From assembly GCA_943330745.2 (NCBI GenBank), contig CALQIX020000006.1, positions 62,001-126,000 of the forward strand: 64,000 nucleotides of DNA. The letters run 5' to 3'. The notes beneath the pieces were generated by a model, which did not search any database, was not told where the DNA came from, and worked only from the letters and a program-made list of their open reading frames with translations. Position 1 is the first letter of the stretch, and each line of letters begins with the position of its first letter. A program made the position numbers and the translations under genes. Of the stretch, positions 24,202 through 33,620 are shown one piece after another. Source of the DNA: Lishizhenia tianjinensis (GTDB lineage Bacteria > Bacteroidota > Bacteroidia > Flavobacteriales_D > Crocinitomicaceae).

Positions 24202-26007
24202 TTAACCTTTAATAAATCGGATGCTGTTCACTTGAGGTGATTTCAGGTTTTGAATATAATAAAGTCCGGATGGTAGCGACTTTACGGGGAACTGAAACAA
24301 TATGCTTCCTTCAGGACTCGTGTGAATTATAGGGGTTATTTTTTGAATTTTTCCCTCTGAATTGACAAGAGACCATTGATATTTTGAAACATCTGTTCCA
24401 AGCGTTTGAATGGTTAGTAAATCCTTTGTTGGGTTTGGATAAACCCCTACTACACTATAATTGGTTGCATTGTTTAGTCCAGAAAATCTACTACATGATG
24501 GCATGAGTGGGATAGGAAAGGCTCCATGACCTACTGCGGGGGTATTTGTCTCAATTAACGTACTGCTTCCCCTATTTGTAAAAAAAGATTTTTGGCAACT
24601 GTTACTGTAATTTGTTTCATCAATTGTATTTACATAATACCAATCTCCTTGCAGTTTTTGAGGGGTAACATCCAAAATAACAAATCCCTTTTTTGTTAAT
24701 TCAACATATTTCAAATGCTGATTTTCAAAAGTTAAAAGGCCTCCTACATTTAGTGGAATTCCTGGAGAAGTTACGCTTGGAGTAACAAATTCAACCCCAA
24801 CTGGAAAGTTTCCGTTTTCAAGGTTTAATGCCCAACTTGTATGAATATCACCTGTTGCTACAACGAAATTAGAAATTGTTTCTGTTTGAATGTGATTGTA
24901 CAAGCGAGTTCTTTCCGCCGGATATCCATCCCATCCATCGTTGTTAATAGGTGTACCCAAGGCGGTGATTTCACCCATCATTACTTGATTTCCTAGAATT
25001 TTCCATGCTTGTGTACTCGTACTTAACTCATCTTTGAGCCAATTAAATTGCTCTTGACCTAGGATGGTTCGTGCAGTATCAGTTAGGGTTGCACTGCCAA
25101 AAGCAGCCTGTTCATCTCTTCCTTCAAGCCGCGTATCCAACATGATAATATTGGCAAGGTTACCAAATTCAAAGGATCTGAATATTTGAGTGTTTGCACT
25201 TGCTTTCGGACGAATAGGAAGCCATTCAAAAAATGCTCTTTTGCCATTTTCTTTTCTGTCTTGCCAATTTCCTTCATCAGCCGTGTGGTTTTCTGCACCA
25301 TCTTTAAAGGCATTGTTTGCCGTTTCGTGATCGTCCCAAATACAAATCCATGGATAGTTTTGATGTAGTTTCCGAAGTGCATAATCCATGTGATAACTTG
25401 AATATCTTAGGCGATAATCGGAAAGATCTGTTATTTCAATGTCTGGTTGCCAAGTACGGTCAATTGCAGCATTTGGAGAATAGCCGCCTGTCTCGTATTC
25501 GTAGATGTAATCACCAAGCATTAAAACTGCATCCACATCATTTCGTGCATTAATAGCATCGTAAACATTGAAATATCCTGCTTCAAGGTTGGCACAAGAA
25601 ACGATAGCTAAACGTAAATTTTCAACATCCCCTATTGGCATTGTTTTCGTTCTTCCTACAGCGCTGTATGAACCATTATGTTCAAACTCATAGTAGTAAA
25701 AAGTATTGGGTTGTAAACCAATTACATCAATTTTTACAGTGAAATCTTTGGTTGAATCTGTTTGAAAGTTACCTTGTGAAACTACAATGTTGAATGATGA
25801 ATCTAATGAAACTTTATAATTTACAGTGATTGAATTGTTAAAATCTAAAGGAGTTACCCTTGTCCAAATTATAACCCTATCAGTTAAAGGATCACCTGAG
25901 GCTATTCCATGGTAAAAGGGTGCTATACATTCATTGGGTGATACGCTTGTTTGTGCCCAGCTTTGAGCAATCAGTAGGGCTAGGATTGAAGTAAGAATAA
26001 TTCGCAT
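24202..26007 (-). CDS. PhoD-family alkaline phosphatase with T9SS sorting domain
   Basis: 601 residues. Signal peptide IILTSILALLIAQSWAQ; an N-terminal Fn-like domain (GIASGDPLTDRVIIWTRVTP ... PNTFYYYEFEHNG); then the metallophosphatase core with AIVSCANLEAGYFNVY, MLGDYIYEY, CIWDDHETANNAFKDGAENH, and the late metal site VATGDIHTSW. The final ~80 residues (VVGVYPNPTKDLLTI ... SGLYYIQNL) send it out by the T9SS. It therefore likely frees phosphate from extracellular phosphodiesters or monoesters. No Pho-regulon site was identified. Confidence 0.94.
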   Translation of the reverse strand: MRIILTSILALLIAQSWAQTSVSPNECIAPFYHGIASGDPLTDRVIIWTRVTPLDFNNSITVNYKVSLDSSFNIVVSQGNFQTDSTKDFTVKIDVIGLQPNTFYYYEFEHNGSYSAVGRTKTMPIGDVENLRLAIVSCANLEAGYFNVYDAINARNDVDAVLMLGDYIYEYETGGYSPNAAIDRTWQPDIEITDLSDYRLRYSSYHMDYALRKLHQNYPWICIWDDHETANNAFKDGAENHTADEGNWQDRKENGKRAFFEWLPIRPKASANTQIFRSFEFGNLANIIMLDTRLEGRDEQAAFGSATLTDTARTILGQEQFNWLKDELSTSTQAWKILGNQVMMGEITALGTPINNDGWDGYPAERTRLYNHIQTETISNFVVATGDIHTSWALNLENGNFPVGVEFVTPSVTSPGIPLNVGGLLTFENQHLKYVELTKKGFVILDVTPQKLQGDWYYVNTIDETNYSNSCQKSFFTNRGSSTLIETNTPAVGHGAFPIPLMPSCSRFSGLNNATNYSVVGVYPNPTKDLLTIQTLGTDVSKYQWSLVNSEGKIQKITPIIHTSPEGSILFQFPVKSLPSGLYYIQNLKSPQVNSIRFIKG

Positions 26008-26202
26008 GTATAAAAGTAACCATTGAAATTTAGGCGCTAAATAACCAAAGATTAAATTTTTATGAATTTATTATTGCTGAGATCTTGTTCGATTTTTGGG
26101 ACTAGGATGGTACTATATTGCGTGTTATCATTTTCTTTTTTTCTACTGCAAAGACTTTACTTATTTTCAGTTTGAAAGCAAATGATGTTTCAAGATTTAT
26201 CG

Positions 26203-26622
26203 CTATTTCATATATAAACAATACGTTTTATCGTTAATCTCATCACATCCAAAGTTTCGTGTATTCATTGATTTGTTCGATGACTCTTCAATTAGTTGAT
26301 ATTTTCGATTTTTAAAATTGGGATCCTTTTTTACAGGATGTAGTTTCAGTTTTTCTTTTTTTAAAGTGAATGTACCGGTTTCAAGAGATTGAGAATCACC
26401 GAACATATTGATATGCTTATACAAGTAAGTTGAATCGGTAAAAAGATACAATATCCACCCATTATCTGGTAAGATTCTTAGGGTAAATTGTAAAAAAATT
26501 ATTTTTGAAGTATCCAATGTCACATAATCAACTAATTGCTCTTTCTTATAGGGTGTATGTGCATGAATTTTTCCAACTGAGTTTACGGATAAAAAAATCA
26601 ACAATAAAAAAGTTATTTTCAT
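26203..26622 (-). CDS. Hypothetical secreted protein
   Basis: 139 residues with a signal peptide (ITFLLLIFLSVNSVGKIHA). The mature part is beta-rich (IIFLQFTLRILPDNGWILYLF, TGTFTLKKEKLKLHP) and resembles small lipocalin-like or copy-number-variable secreted proteins of Bacteroidota, but I recognise no family. It stands alone, with 195 empty bases upstream. Confidence 0.7.
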   Translation of the reverse strand: MKITFLLLIFLSVNSVGKIHAHTPYKKEQLVDYVTLDTSKIIFLQFTLRILPDNGWILYLFTDSTYLYKHINMFGDSQSLETGTFTLKKEKLKLHPVKKDPNFKNRKYQLIEESSNKSMNTRNFGCDEINDKTYCLYMK

Positions 26623-26662
26623 TTTAGTGAGTAAGAAATAAGACAGGATAAGCTTTTAGTAA

Positions 26663-27022
26663 TTAAATTTCTTCCCAACCACCATTTTGAGGGTCGTATT
26701 TTGCAAAACTTCCTGTGTCAGTAAATTCAGAGGCAGCCATTCCAGCTTCAAAAATGCTTTCATCATCGAAACTTGAGGAGAAATACAAACAATTTTCTGT
26801 AAGTAAAGCCGTGATTGAATAATCTTCATGAGAATAGGCTAAACCACTTTCATTTTCAGCATTTAGCACGTAGTCATAGTCTATCAAGTGTTCTTTGAGT
26901 TCCTCAAATTGTCCGTTGGTGAATGGTACAAGATTTTTTTCATTTTCAAAAAAATGGATATCATTGAGTTCTAGTTCCTTCTCCTTTGTTTCAATTCGAT
27001 ATAGTTGAATGTCGTAACTCAT
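26663..27022 (-). CDS. Hypothetical acidic cytoplasmic protein
   Basis: 119 residues, strongly acidic, with no signal or membrane segment. It begins MSYDIQLYRIETK, a start shared by small proteins of this kind found in many bacteria next to contact-dependent or immunity genes; I see no toxin beside it. No catalytic motif. It is 27 bases downstream of the DUF4287 gene. Confidence 0.7.
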   Translation of the reverse strand: MSYDIQLYRIETKEKELELNDIHFFENEKNLVPFTNGQFEELKEHLIDYDYVLNAENESGLAYSHEDYSITALLTENCLYFSSSFDDESIFEAGMAASEFTDTGSFAKYDPQNGGWEEI

Positions 27023-27049
27023 ATTTTTGTTGCTTCCATGAAAATTAGT

Positions 27050-27268
27050 TTATTCGGTTTTTCCTTTGAATAGTGCGTAAATTGCCATTGCGTGTCCATG
27101 TCCTAGTCCAAATTCCGATTTCAACCAATTCGTGATCTCGGTAGCTTTGATGGATTTTACGATTTCACCGTTGATTAAAAATCCCTTTTCTTCTGCAAGT
27201 TTTTTAAATTCTTCAGGACCTTTACCTGTTTTGGATTGAATATTATCAAGGTAAGCTTGAAACGACAT
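27050..27268 (-). CDS. DUF4287 domain protein
   Basis: 72 residues, the size of the family. The pattern MSFQAYLDNIQSKTGKGPEEF, ATEITNWLKSEFGLGHGHAMAIY matches DUF4287, a small helical domain often fused to or next to DUF1801-type or glyoxalase-like proteins. Function unknown. It is 10 bases after the DoxX-like gene. Confidence 0.88.
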   Translation of the reverse strand: MSFQAYLDNIQSKTGKGPEEFKKLAEEKGFLINGEIVKSIKATEITNWLKSEFGLGHGHAMAIYALFKGKTE

Positions 27269-27278
27269 ATGTGTATAT

Positions 27279-27644
27279 TTAAATCTCTTTTAATTTATGA
27301 AAATAGAAATAGGAAACACCTAAGATTACTAACACAACCAGCGGAAAAAAGGTTTGTCCATTCATTCCGTCAACTGCCGCATGGCTTATCGCTGCTAAGA
27401 GAAAAATAAAAACAAAGCCTGCGTATGCCCATTCTTTCAATCGGTTAGGAACTTGGGGTACAACCAATGCTACAACTCCAAGTACTTTGAATATCACCAA
27501 TGCAATTCCAAAATAACTCGGATATCCTAAATGTCTGATTCCCTGCTGCGCCAATTCTGTCTGAGAGGTTAAAGCAGGAATTAGTCCTTCGAACACGGCA
27601 ATGATAAGAGTAGTTGACCAAAAAATGATCTTTTCTTTTTTCAT
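27279..27644 (-). CDS. DoxX-like family membrane protein
   Basis: 121 residues with four membrane segments (IIFWSTTLIIAVFEGLIPAL, YFGIALVIFKVLGVVALVVP, WAYAGFVFIFLLAAISHAAV, FFPLVVLVILGVSYFYF). The pattern fits DoxX_2. It is the second DoxX-type gene in the window and is not a recent copy of the one at 1.0-1.4 kb, since only the general layout is shared. It lies between the DUF6150 and DUF4287 genes in one run. Confidence 0.82.
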   Translation of the reverse strand: MKKEKIIFWSTTLIIAVFEGLIPALTSQTELAQQGIRHLGYPSYFGIALVIFKVLGVVALVVPQVPNRLKEWAYAGFVFIFLLAAISHAAVDGMNGQTFFPLVVLVILGVSYFYFHKLKEI

Positions 27645-27656
27645 GCTTTAGCCTTA

Positions 27657-27998
27657 TTAATACATCAAGCTTTTCTTAGATGCATTTCTCCACTCAGCGT
27701 CGTATTTACTATCTGAAAAATAGATAATCAAATCGGCATCATATTTACTATCGCAGAAGAAGATTTTCTTTTTTGCATCGTATTTACTATCCGTAAAAAA
27801 CCACAATCCTTTATTATCCGTAGCATCGTATTTAGATGAGCATTTATGGACTACAAGATCTGCATCGTATTTGGAACTAGCCACAAAAACTTTTACATCC
27901 GCATCATACTTTGAACTGACGGAAAAAACCGTTTGGCTGTTATAAGAAAAAGAGAAAGCGAGTAGGGTTAAACAAATTAATTTTTTCATTTTTTTCAT
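27657..27998 (-). CDS. Secreted DUF6150-type repeat protein
   Basis: 113 residues. A signal peptide (LICLTLLAFSFSYNSQ) is followed by six repeats of about 13-16 residues, each built on S-K-Y-D-A (SSKYDADVKVFVA, SSKYDADLVVHKC, and so on), ending KKSLMY. The spacing of Tyr and Ala-Asp, and the GLWFF insert in the third repeat, fit my memory of DUF6150, in which the repeated core reads (K/Y)-x-(Y/H)-Q-A-(D/G); here it is SKYDA. An extended beta-solenoid is likely. Three Cys follow single repeats. Function unknown. Confidence 0.82.
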   Translation of the reverse strand: MKKMKKLICLTLLAFSFSYNSQTVFSVSSKYDADVKVFVASSKYDADLVVHKCSSKYDATDNKGLWFFTDSKYDAKKKIFFCDSKYDADLIIYFSDSKYDAEWRNASKKSLMY

Positions 27999-28194
27999 TT
28001 TTTAAGTTAAATAATGAGCGGGTAAAATTTGATTATAATTTCCCCACAGACTACCAAATATAAATAAATTTTAGTAAAAGTGATGAAAGTATTCAAAAAT
28101 ACAATTTCATGATAACTCATTGGTTCTTTTTATTTTTCGGCCAATAAATTATGGGTCACCTTCTCTAAATCCATATTTTTGGTATTTGGATTCA

Positions 28195-28959
28195 TTAGTT
28201 TACTTTTTCAATTTTAATAGCGTCAGCCCATATTATCAGGTCATTGTCTTTAGAGTTAGCTGTTATACCTATTTCAAAACTACTGTACATCCCTTTCGTT
28301 CCTTGCAGAAAATATAATAGGTCTTTTGGTAAGGTTCTATTGTTTTTGCTATCAATAATCAATTGACCATTTTGCCATATACGCACTGCACCTGATTTTT
28401 TTTGCGAGAGTCTTACTTCCCAAACGATTTCAACCCATTGGTTTCGTGGGAAATCTATTTCTTGTCCTGTTGGTTGGGTAATGTCGTTTTCATTGAATTT
28501 ATATTCTACTCTTAATTTGTTATCCACTAATGCCAATCGCATCCCTGGTCCGGCACCTATAGCGGTTTGTTCCTCTAAATCCATTAAAAACAACCAATTC
28601 AAGGAGCTCGTACCTTCGATAAAATACCGAGCACTCATTTTAATTGTTTCACCATCCCAAAACGCCATGTTTTGCTTCCCAATACTCGATTTTGATGCAC
28701 CCTCATTATCCGATTTTTTAGCTTCAAACTTTAAAGATTTCGTTCCTGAAAAATGATGTGTGGTATCGATAGCTACACTGTTTTGATCTCGGGTCAATTG
28801 AATGAAGGACCAAAGTTGATCATTAGGTATTAGTAAGTCGCTTAGTGTAGAGTAAGATTCAAAGTCCTCTTGAAAAAAATTAGGCCCATTAAAGAAATCT
28901 TTCTTTTTACAACCAAAGAAGAAAATTGAACCAATTAGAACAATTACAATATTTTTCAT
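28195..28959 (-). CDS. Lipoprotein with concanavalin/polysaccharide-lyase-like fold
   Basis: 254 residues. The N-terminus IVIVLIGSIFFFGC followed by KKK is a lipoprotein signal with the lipid-bearing Cys. The mature part starts FFQEDFESYS and has HHFSGTKSLKFEAKKSD, FPRNQWVEIVWEVRLS, GAVRIWQNGQLIID and IGITANSKDNDLIIWADAIKI, the pattern of jelly-roll lectin or heparin-lyase-like domains. No catalytic residues can be assigned, so binding rather than cleavage is possible. It overlaps the preceding gene by 4 bp. Confidence 0.78.
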   Translation of the reverse strand: MKNIVIVLIGSIFFFGCKKKDFFNGPNFFQEDFESYSTLSDLLIPNDQLWSFIQLTRDQNSVAIDTTHHFSGTKSLKFEAKKSDNEGASKSSIGKQNMAFWDGETIKMSARYFIEGTSSLNWLFLMDLEEQTAIGAGPGMRLALVDNKLRVEYKFNENDITQPTGQEIDFPRNQWVEIVWEVRLSQKKSGAVRIWQNGQLIIDSKNNRTLPKDLLYFLQGTKGMYSSFEIGITANSKDNDLIIWADAIKIEKVN

Positions 28960-29444
28960 CTTGTGTTTTTATTTAGGGTGTATCCAATACTAACTCCACA
29001 CCAATGCTGGATTTGAAAGTCAATAATATATGAAAAAAGTGGTGTGTAGGTCACACGATAAAACCATTTTTTATTTTCTGATTGATAGCGATAACCGAGT
29101 GTTGCGGTTGTCAACGTAAAAAAACTACCTTTCGTTGTAATGGTAATACCTTGTCCTAAACCCAATTCCAGTTTGTGTGAATTTTTACCGATTAACGAGT
29201 GTAACATCAGTGGAAATACAATTCCTGTCCCGTTGTTCTTGTCTATGGGAGCAAGGCTTAAGCCTGCCCTCCATGTAAATTCAACATTTTCCTTCTTTAA
29301 AAATTGTTTTTCAAAATTAATAGAACCAATACCACCACTGCCGGCTATTTCGAGGAAAATAGATTTTCTTTTAGTGATGTTGGACTGTCCAAACATCCAA
29401 GTTGTAATCAGGGTTAGATAAATTAAAAAAAAAGTTGGTTTCAT
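28956..29444 (-). CDS. Hypothetical outer-membrane beta-barrel protein
   Basis: 162 residues from ATG at 29442-29444; this start gives a signal peptide (PTFFLIYLTLITTWMFGQ), whereas the longer frame to 29495 does not. The rest alternates beta strands with aromatic ends (FEKQFLKKENVEFTWRAGLSLAP, LELGLGQGITITTKGSFF, TATLGYRYQSENKKWFYRVTYTPL), typical of a small eight-strand barrel, and ends with WCGVSIGYTLNKNTR. Its function is unknown. It is coupled (4-bp overlap) to the downstream lipoprotein, suggesting they work together at the outer membrane. Confidence 0.72.
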   Translation of the reverse strand: MKPTFFLIYLTLITTWMFGQSNITKRKSIFLEIAGSGGIGSINFEKQFLKKENVEFTWRAGLSLAPIDKNNGTGIVFPLMLHSLIGKNSHKLELGLGQGITITTKGSFFTLTTATLGYRYQSENKKWFYRVTYTPLFSYIIDFQIQHWCGVSIGYTLNKNTR

Positions 29445-29596
29445 ACTCGGCGTGCTGAGATTTATAATTAATAAACCTGGATTTACCTGTACCATGTTTG
29501 TTTTAGGGGTGTCGATTTACCAATAAAAGACTACTCAAACGTTAAAGTTAGATTTAACTAGGCATTTTGACAACTATCGGTTACGATTCAACCTAT

Positions 29597-30100
29597 TTAT
29601 GCATAGTGATAAGGTTCTTTGTTAATGGTTATCTGCCTTACATTTTCCAACGCTTGTTTCATGTATTTTCGCCAAAATGTTTTGGTAAACATCCAATTTA
29701 TGGGATAAAGTAAGATGTTATTTGAATAAAGGGTATAGGTGTATTCTACCAAGATCATATTTTTTTCTAATTCGGTTGTCTGCCACTCGCCAACAAATTT
29801 GTAAAACCCCAACATCCAGGCTTGAAATTGATTAATTTCTATTTTCCATAACTTATTTTCGACACGGTCTACAATATTATCCACTGAACCAAAACCTCCT
29901 TTATGTGTAAAAGATTTTTCAACAAATACTTTTTTACTTGAGCCAACCTTTCCCCAATTTTCGTCTTCTGTGCAATGGGTTACTTTAGGCATCATTCCAT
30001 ATCCAGTATGCACTTTAGACACATCACAAAGCATAGGTGATTTGAATGCTCTTTCCAATGAGCAATTAAAGGTTGTCGTTATCTTTACAGTCGTTTCCAT
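29597..30100 (-). CDS. SRPBCC-like ligand-binding protein
   Basis: 167 residues, soluble. It begins METTVKITTTFNCSLERAFK, typical of a START/SRPBCC first strand and helix, then has alternating strands (KLWKIEINQFQAWML, MILVEYTYTLYSN) and a long C-terminal helix (FWRKYMKQALENVRQI). Such folds bind hydrophobic ligands; none can be named. No operon partner. Confidence 0.72.
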   Translation of the reverse strand: METTVKITTTFNCSLERAFKSPMLCDVSKVHTGYGMMPKVTHCTEDENWGKVGSSKKVFVEKSFTHKGGFGSVDNIVDRVENKLWKIEINQFQAWMLGFYKFVGEWQTTELEKNMILVEYTYTLYSNNILLYPINWMFTKTFWRKYMKQALENVRQITINKEPYHYA

Positions 30101-30197
30101 AATATCTGTTTTAATTCTTTGGCCTTTGTTGTGAACAATGTCGGTATTTTTATTTGGCTGGATATGTTAGCAGGCGTTTTTTTGTCAATTCTTTCGT

Positions 30198-30365
30198 TTA
30201 TTGTTTTGTATTTGTCACTTTATATAATTTATAATATGTATCGTAATAATCATTGTTATTTGCTTCTTTTGCCATAATCTTTAATGTAGTCACCTGATAT
30301 AATAATTTCTTGAGTCTAAAAAAGGCAGATTTTGTTTGACTTTCCATTACAAAATAATCATTCAT
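30198..30365 (-). CDS. Possible 55-residue ORF in an otherwise empty gap
   Basis: In the 316-base gap between the SRPBCC gene and the MFS gene the only open frame on the minus strand starts at ATG 30363-30365 (a second ATG six codons in) and ends at TAA 30198-30200. The product would be Lys/Tyr-rich (DYYDTYYKLYKVTNTK at the end) with no membrane segment. There is no promoter match and no family that I recognise; the A-rich composition can give such an ORF by chance. Confidence 0.25.
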   Translation of the reverse strand: MNDYFVMESQTKSAFFRLKKLLYQVTTLKIMAKEANNNDYYDTYYKLYKVTNTKQ

Positions 30366-30416
30366 TAACAATTTCGAAGAAACTAATTTTTATTGTGATG
30401 GATTCACTCAAAGCGG

Positions 30417-31706
30417 CTAACTGATTTCCTCCATGTAATTCAGGTCCTTGCCAAATGTTTCTTTCAATTGGGAAATACTGTATAAGGCAAGTGAAATAAA
30501 GATAATTCCTACAATGGCCGCTGCAATTCCATCCGATAAGTTAGCAGAAACTAAAAAAGCGAAAAACATCACCACAAGATTCACCGATCCCCTCACAAAA
30601 TTTGGAATGGTATTCGCCGCTGTAGATCGGATATTTGTACCAAACTGCTCGGCAGCAATCGTTACAAAAATCGCCCAATAACCAGTCCCAGTACCTAATA
30701 AGAAACACATGAAATAGTAGGTGTTAAGTGAAATTCCATGTATGAAAAACAAAAAGATCGCGGTTAATGTGAGTGTAAAAAGTAAATATAAATAAACTAC
30801 ACGTTTTCTGCTGCGCAACATTTGGCTGAGAATTCCAGAGATTAAATCACCAAAAGATAATCCAATATAGGCATACATTACAGCCGTACCATTCACCACA
30901 CCTTGAACACCCAACCAAGGACCAAAGTTGTCTTTGGAATTCATAATCAACAAGCCAATGATGTACCAAATTGGGATTCCAATAAGTATGCAATGTACGT
31001 ATTTAATAAAGTTGGATCGATTACCAAAAATCAATCGTAAGTCCCCTTTTTTTATTCCACTTTCGTGTTTAATGGATTGAAAAAAATTAGATTCTATTGT
31101 TCCAACCCGCATGAGCAGAAGCACCAACCCCATTAAACCACCCACAATATAGGCTACTTGCCAATTGGCATAAACCTGGCCAGTAATGTCTGTTAAAACA
31201 CTGCCAATAACTTTTCCTTTAGCGCCCACCAATGACGCCACCACTGCACCTAAGGCGCCAAATGTAACGATGACCATGGTGCCATAACCGCGTTTTTCTT
31301 TTGACATCATTTCTGACACCAAGGTGATTCCTGCACCCAATTCACCGGCAAGACCTATTCCGGCAATTACGCGCACGAATGCGTAGGTTGGCACATCTGT
31401 TACAAAAGCATTGGCAAGATTGGCAACGGAATAGAGTAGGATGGAGCCAAAGAGTACTTTCAGTCGGCCTTTTTTATCGCCCAAAATACCCCATAATAAT
31501 CCACCGAGTAACATTCCAAGCATTTGCATGTTGAATAAGAATTTCCCGGTATTTGCTTTGGCAATTGCATCTGCGCCCACCATAATTTGATCGAGGCTTT
31601 CAGATTTCACAACGCCAAAAAGCACGAGGTCATAGATATCCACAAAATAACCTAAGGCAGCAACAACAATGATTAAGGCAATCTGCTTCGTTGAATTTGT
31701 TTTCAT
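30417..31706 (-). CDS. MFS transporter
   Basis: 429 residues from ATG at 31704-31706; a longer frame to 31742 adds a non-hydrophobic extension and is not preferred. Twelve membrane segments. The MFS loop 2-3 signature is GLLWGILGDKKGRLKV, and the sugar/acid-porter motif is visible in AGIGLAGELGAGITLVSEMM. The acidic loop YDLVLFG near the first helix fits metabolite:proton symporters of the aromatic-acid/shikimate or ProP type. The substrate is unknown. It is divergent from the hydroxylase gene. Confidence 0.92.
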   Translation of the reverse strand: MKTNSTKQIALIIVVAALGYFVDIYDLVLFGVVKSESLDQIMVGADAIAKANTGKFLFNMQMLGMLLGGLLWGILGDKKGRLKVLFGSILLYSVANLANAFVTDVPTYAFVRVIAGIGLAGELGAGITLVSEMMSKEKRGYGTMVIVTFGALGAVVASLVGAKGKVIGSVLTDITGQVYANWQVAYIVGGLMGLVLLLMRVGTIESNFFQSIKHESGIKKGDLRLIFGNRSNFIKYVHCILIGIPIWYIIGLLIMNSKDNFGPWLGVQGVVNGTAVMYAYIGLSFGDLISGILSQMLRSRKRVVYLYLLFTLTLTAIFLFFIHGISLNTYYFMCFLLGTGTGYWAIFVTIAAEQFGTNIRSTAANTIPNFVRGSVNLVVMFFAFLVSANLSDGIAAAIVGIIFISLALYSISQLKETFGKDLNYMEEIS

Positions 31707-31799
31707 TGAACGAATATAATCAAAAACAAGGATGCCATTCAAAGAATTTCCATAAAAATAGAGTAATGTGTTTTGAATTATTGTACCTTCGATAACAGA

Positions 31800-32546
31800 A
31801 TGAATACACCAAAACTATGGTTCAGCCTCTATGATTTTTCCTTTGATTACAAAGGAGTAGAGCCTAGTTTTATCGATGAATCCTTTCCTTGGTCTGTTGA
31901 TTTTGAAGCCAATTGGCAAGTAGTTTTAGGTGAGCTAAATCAGTATTTAAAAAACAACCAACCGGAAGCCTATTTCAATACTTCCATGGTTAATGCAGAG
32001 AATAGTTGGAAAACTATTTCATTAAAATGGTGGGATATCGAATTTAGAAAAAGACAGTGTTATTTTCCTAAAACGATGGAAATTGTTCGGAAATATCCTG
32101 AAATTATTTCATTGTCGTTTAATCAATTAGCGCCAAAAGGGAAAATATTACCACACTGCGGAGATACGAATGCCATTTATCGATGTCATTTGGGATTGGA
32201 GGTTCCAGCCAGTCTTCCAGTCACCGGTTTTCGCGTAAGAGAAGAAACCCGTTCTTGGTCAAATGGTAAGTGGTTGATTTTTATGGATGCATACAACCAC
32301 GAGGCTTTTAATCTTTCGGACCAAAAGCGAATCATAATGGTTGTTGACGTATTGCGCCCAGATTTTCAATCATATAAACGAAAAGTTATAAGTGTTGTCC
32401 TGACTTCTTTGTTCCTACAAAAGCGCGCACAGCAATTGAAATTTCTATATAAAATGCCGCATGGAATGATCCGTTTTGTGGCTTTTCCGCTCAGACCATT
32501 GGCTTATTTAGGGATGAAAATGGTTAACTTGTTTAAGGTTTACTAG
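31800..32546 (+). CDS. Aspartyl/asparaginyl beta-hydroxylase-like dioxygenase
   Basis: 248 residues from ATG at 31800; an earlier TTG at 31773 is in frame but less likely. The family's double-stranded beta-helix core is present: LAPKGKILPHCGDTNAIYRC with iron ligand His119, HLGLEVP next, WLIFMDAYNHEAFN with the second ligand His167, and Arg177 (KRIIMVVDV) for 2-oxoglutarate. The last ~45 residues form a hydrophobic, basic tail (LKFLYKMPHGMIRFVAFPLRPL) that may touch the membrane. Substrates in this family are Asp/Asn side chains or, for LpxO, lipid A acyl chains. It converges on the sulfotransferase operon, the likely context. Confidence 0.85.
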   Translation: MNTPKLWFSLYDFSFDYKGVEPSFIDESFPWSVDFEANWQVVLGELNQYLKNNQPEAYFNTSMVNAENSWKTISLKWWDIEFRKRQCYFPKTMEIVRKYPEIISLSFNQLAPKGKILPHCGDTNAIYRCHLGLEVPASLPVTGFRVREETRSWSNGKWLIFMDAYNHEAFNLSDQKRIIMVVDVLRPDFQSYKRKVISVVLTSLFLQKRAQQLKFLYKMPHGMIRFVAFPLRPLAYLGMKMVNLFKVY

Positions 32547-32570
32547 GGATTTTGCGGAATTTGAGATCAC

Positions 32571-33620
32571 TTACACATCAATTTTTTTTGTTCGCCATTT
32601 TTTTACACTCAACTTTAACCAAAGTGGAATATGGTAATAGAATTGAAGCAAATACCTGCGGTAACAGAGAGCTAAAAACTGAAAATACATTTGTTTAAAA
32701 GAAAATTTTCTGGTTTTTGTATCACTCAATGAATACCCTAATTTTTGAAGTGTTTCTCCGCAAATTCGTTCAATTTGGCTGAGTAATCGTGTGTCTAATC
32801 TAGAGTTATATTGCCCAATTTTATTCGTATTCGGTTTCTGAGAGAGTCCGCTGTGAAAATCACGTAAATGTTCAATAAACAGAGGGGATACATCTCTTTT
32901 TTTTGCTTCTAAAAATGCTTCATATACCCCTTCAGTTTCCATCATTTTTGAATTAAAAGTGCAATTAATCCAATCGCAAATCTCACGCAAAGCACCTTCG
33001 GTTTCCATCATGAAATTCTCATAGCTTACAATTCGAAAATCACTTTTTGGCAGCTGTTCAAAGTTTCGATACGTATCGTTCCAGAGTGAAGCAAGGAAAA
33101 AAGGATGTTGATTCCAATTAAGATTTCGGTCTTTTTTGGATACAATATTATCACGAACATCCCTTGTTAATACCACGTACTTTGCATGCGGGAAAATTTG
33201 TTTCAATAATTCGAGGTGAAAAAAATACTTAATTTGTTTATCTACAATGCATGTAACCTGTGATTTGTCTTTTACATCTAAAAAATGCAAATAAGTAAGT
33301 TTAATGATTCGATTAAAAGTTAGAATGTCTTGGTGTTCCAAAAGGTTGGATAGAAAAACAGTTCGTTTGCTGAAATAGAGATCGGTATTTTTTTCGGCTA
33401 GTAAAAAAAAAGCATCAACATAGTTGTGAATATCGGTAATTGACCACTTGGTTTTATTTCGGTATTTTTTCCATAAATACAGTGCAAATGGTTCTTCGCT
33501 CGGACAAAGAATTTGCGGGTTCAAATTAAGCATCAAACTAAGCAAGGAGCTACCGGTTCTTTCCGTACAAAGCACAAAATGAATCGGTATTGAATCTATT
33601 TTTTCTGCTGTGAATTTCAT
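32571..33620 (-). CDS. PAPS-dependent sulfotransferase (third of three in tandem)
   Basis: 349 residues. The 5'-phosphosulfate loop is CTERTGSSLLSLML at about 18-31, and the 3'-phosphate site is YVVLTRDVRDNIVSKK. FRIVSYENFMMETEGALREIC is the usual later helix. The tail is basic and aromatic (YRRYLLQFYYHIPLWLKLSVKKWR), like the tails of the two upstream paralogues. The acceptor is unknown: glycan, lipid or tyrosine. It starts at the stop of the preceding gene with a 1-base overlap (TAATG). Confidence 0.9.
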   Translation of the reverse strand: MKFTAEKIDSIPIHFVLCTERTGSSLLSLMLNLNPQILCPSEEPFALYLWKKYRNKTKWSITDIHNYVDAFFLLAEKNTDLYFSKRTVFLSNLLEHQDILTFNRIIKLTYLHFLDVKDKSQVTCIVDKQIKYFFHLELLKQIFPHAKYVVLTRDVRDNIVSKKDRNLNWNQHPFFLASLWNDTYRNFEQLPKSDFRIVSYENFMMETEGALREICDWINCTFNSKMMETEGVYEAFLEAKKRDVSPLFIEHLRDFHSGLSQKPNTNKIGQYNSRLDTRLLSQIERICGETLQKLGYSLSDTKTRKFSFKQMYFQFLALCYRRYLLQFYYHIPLWLKLSVKKWRTKKIDV

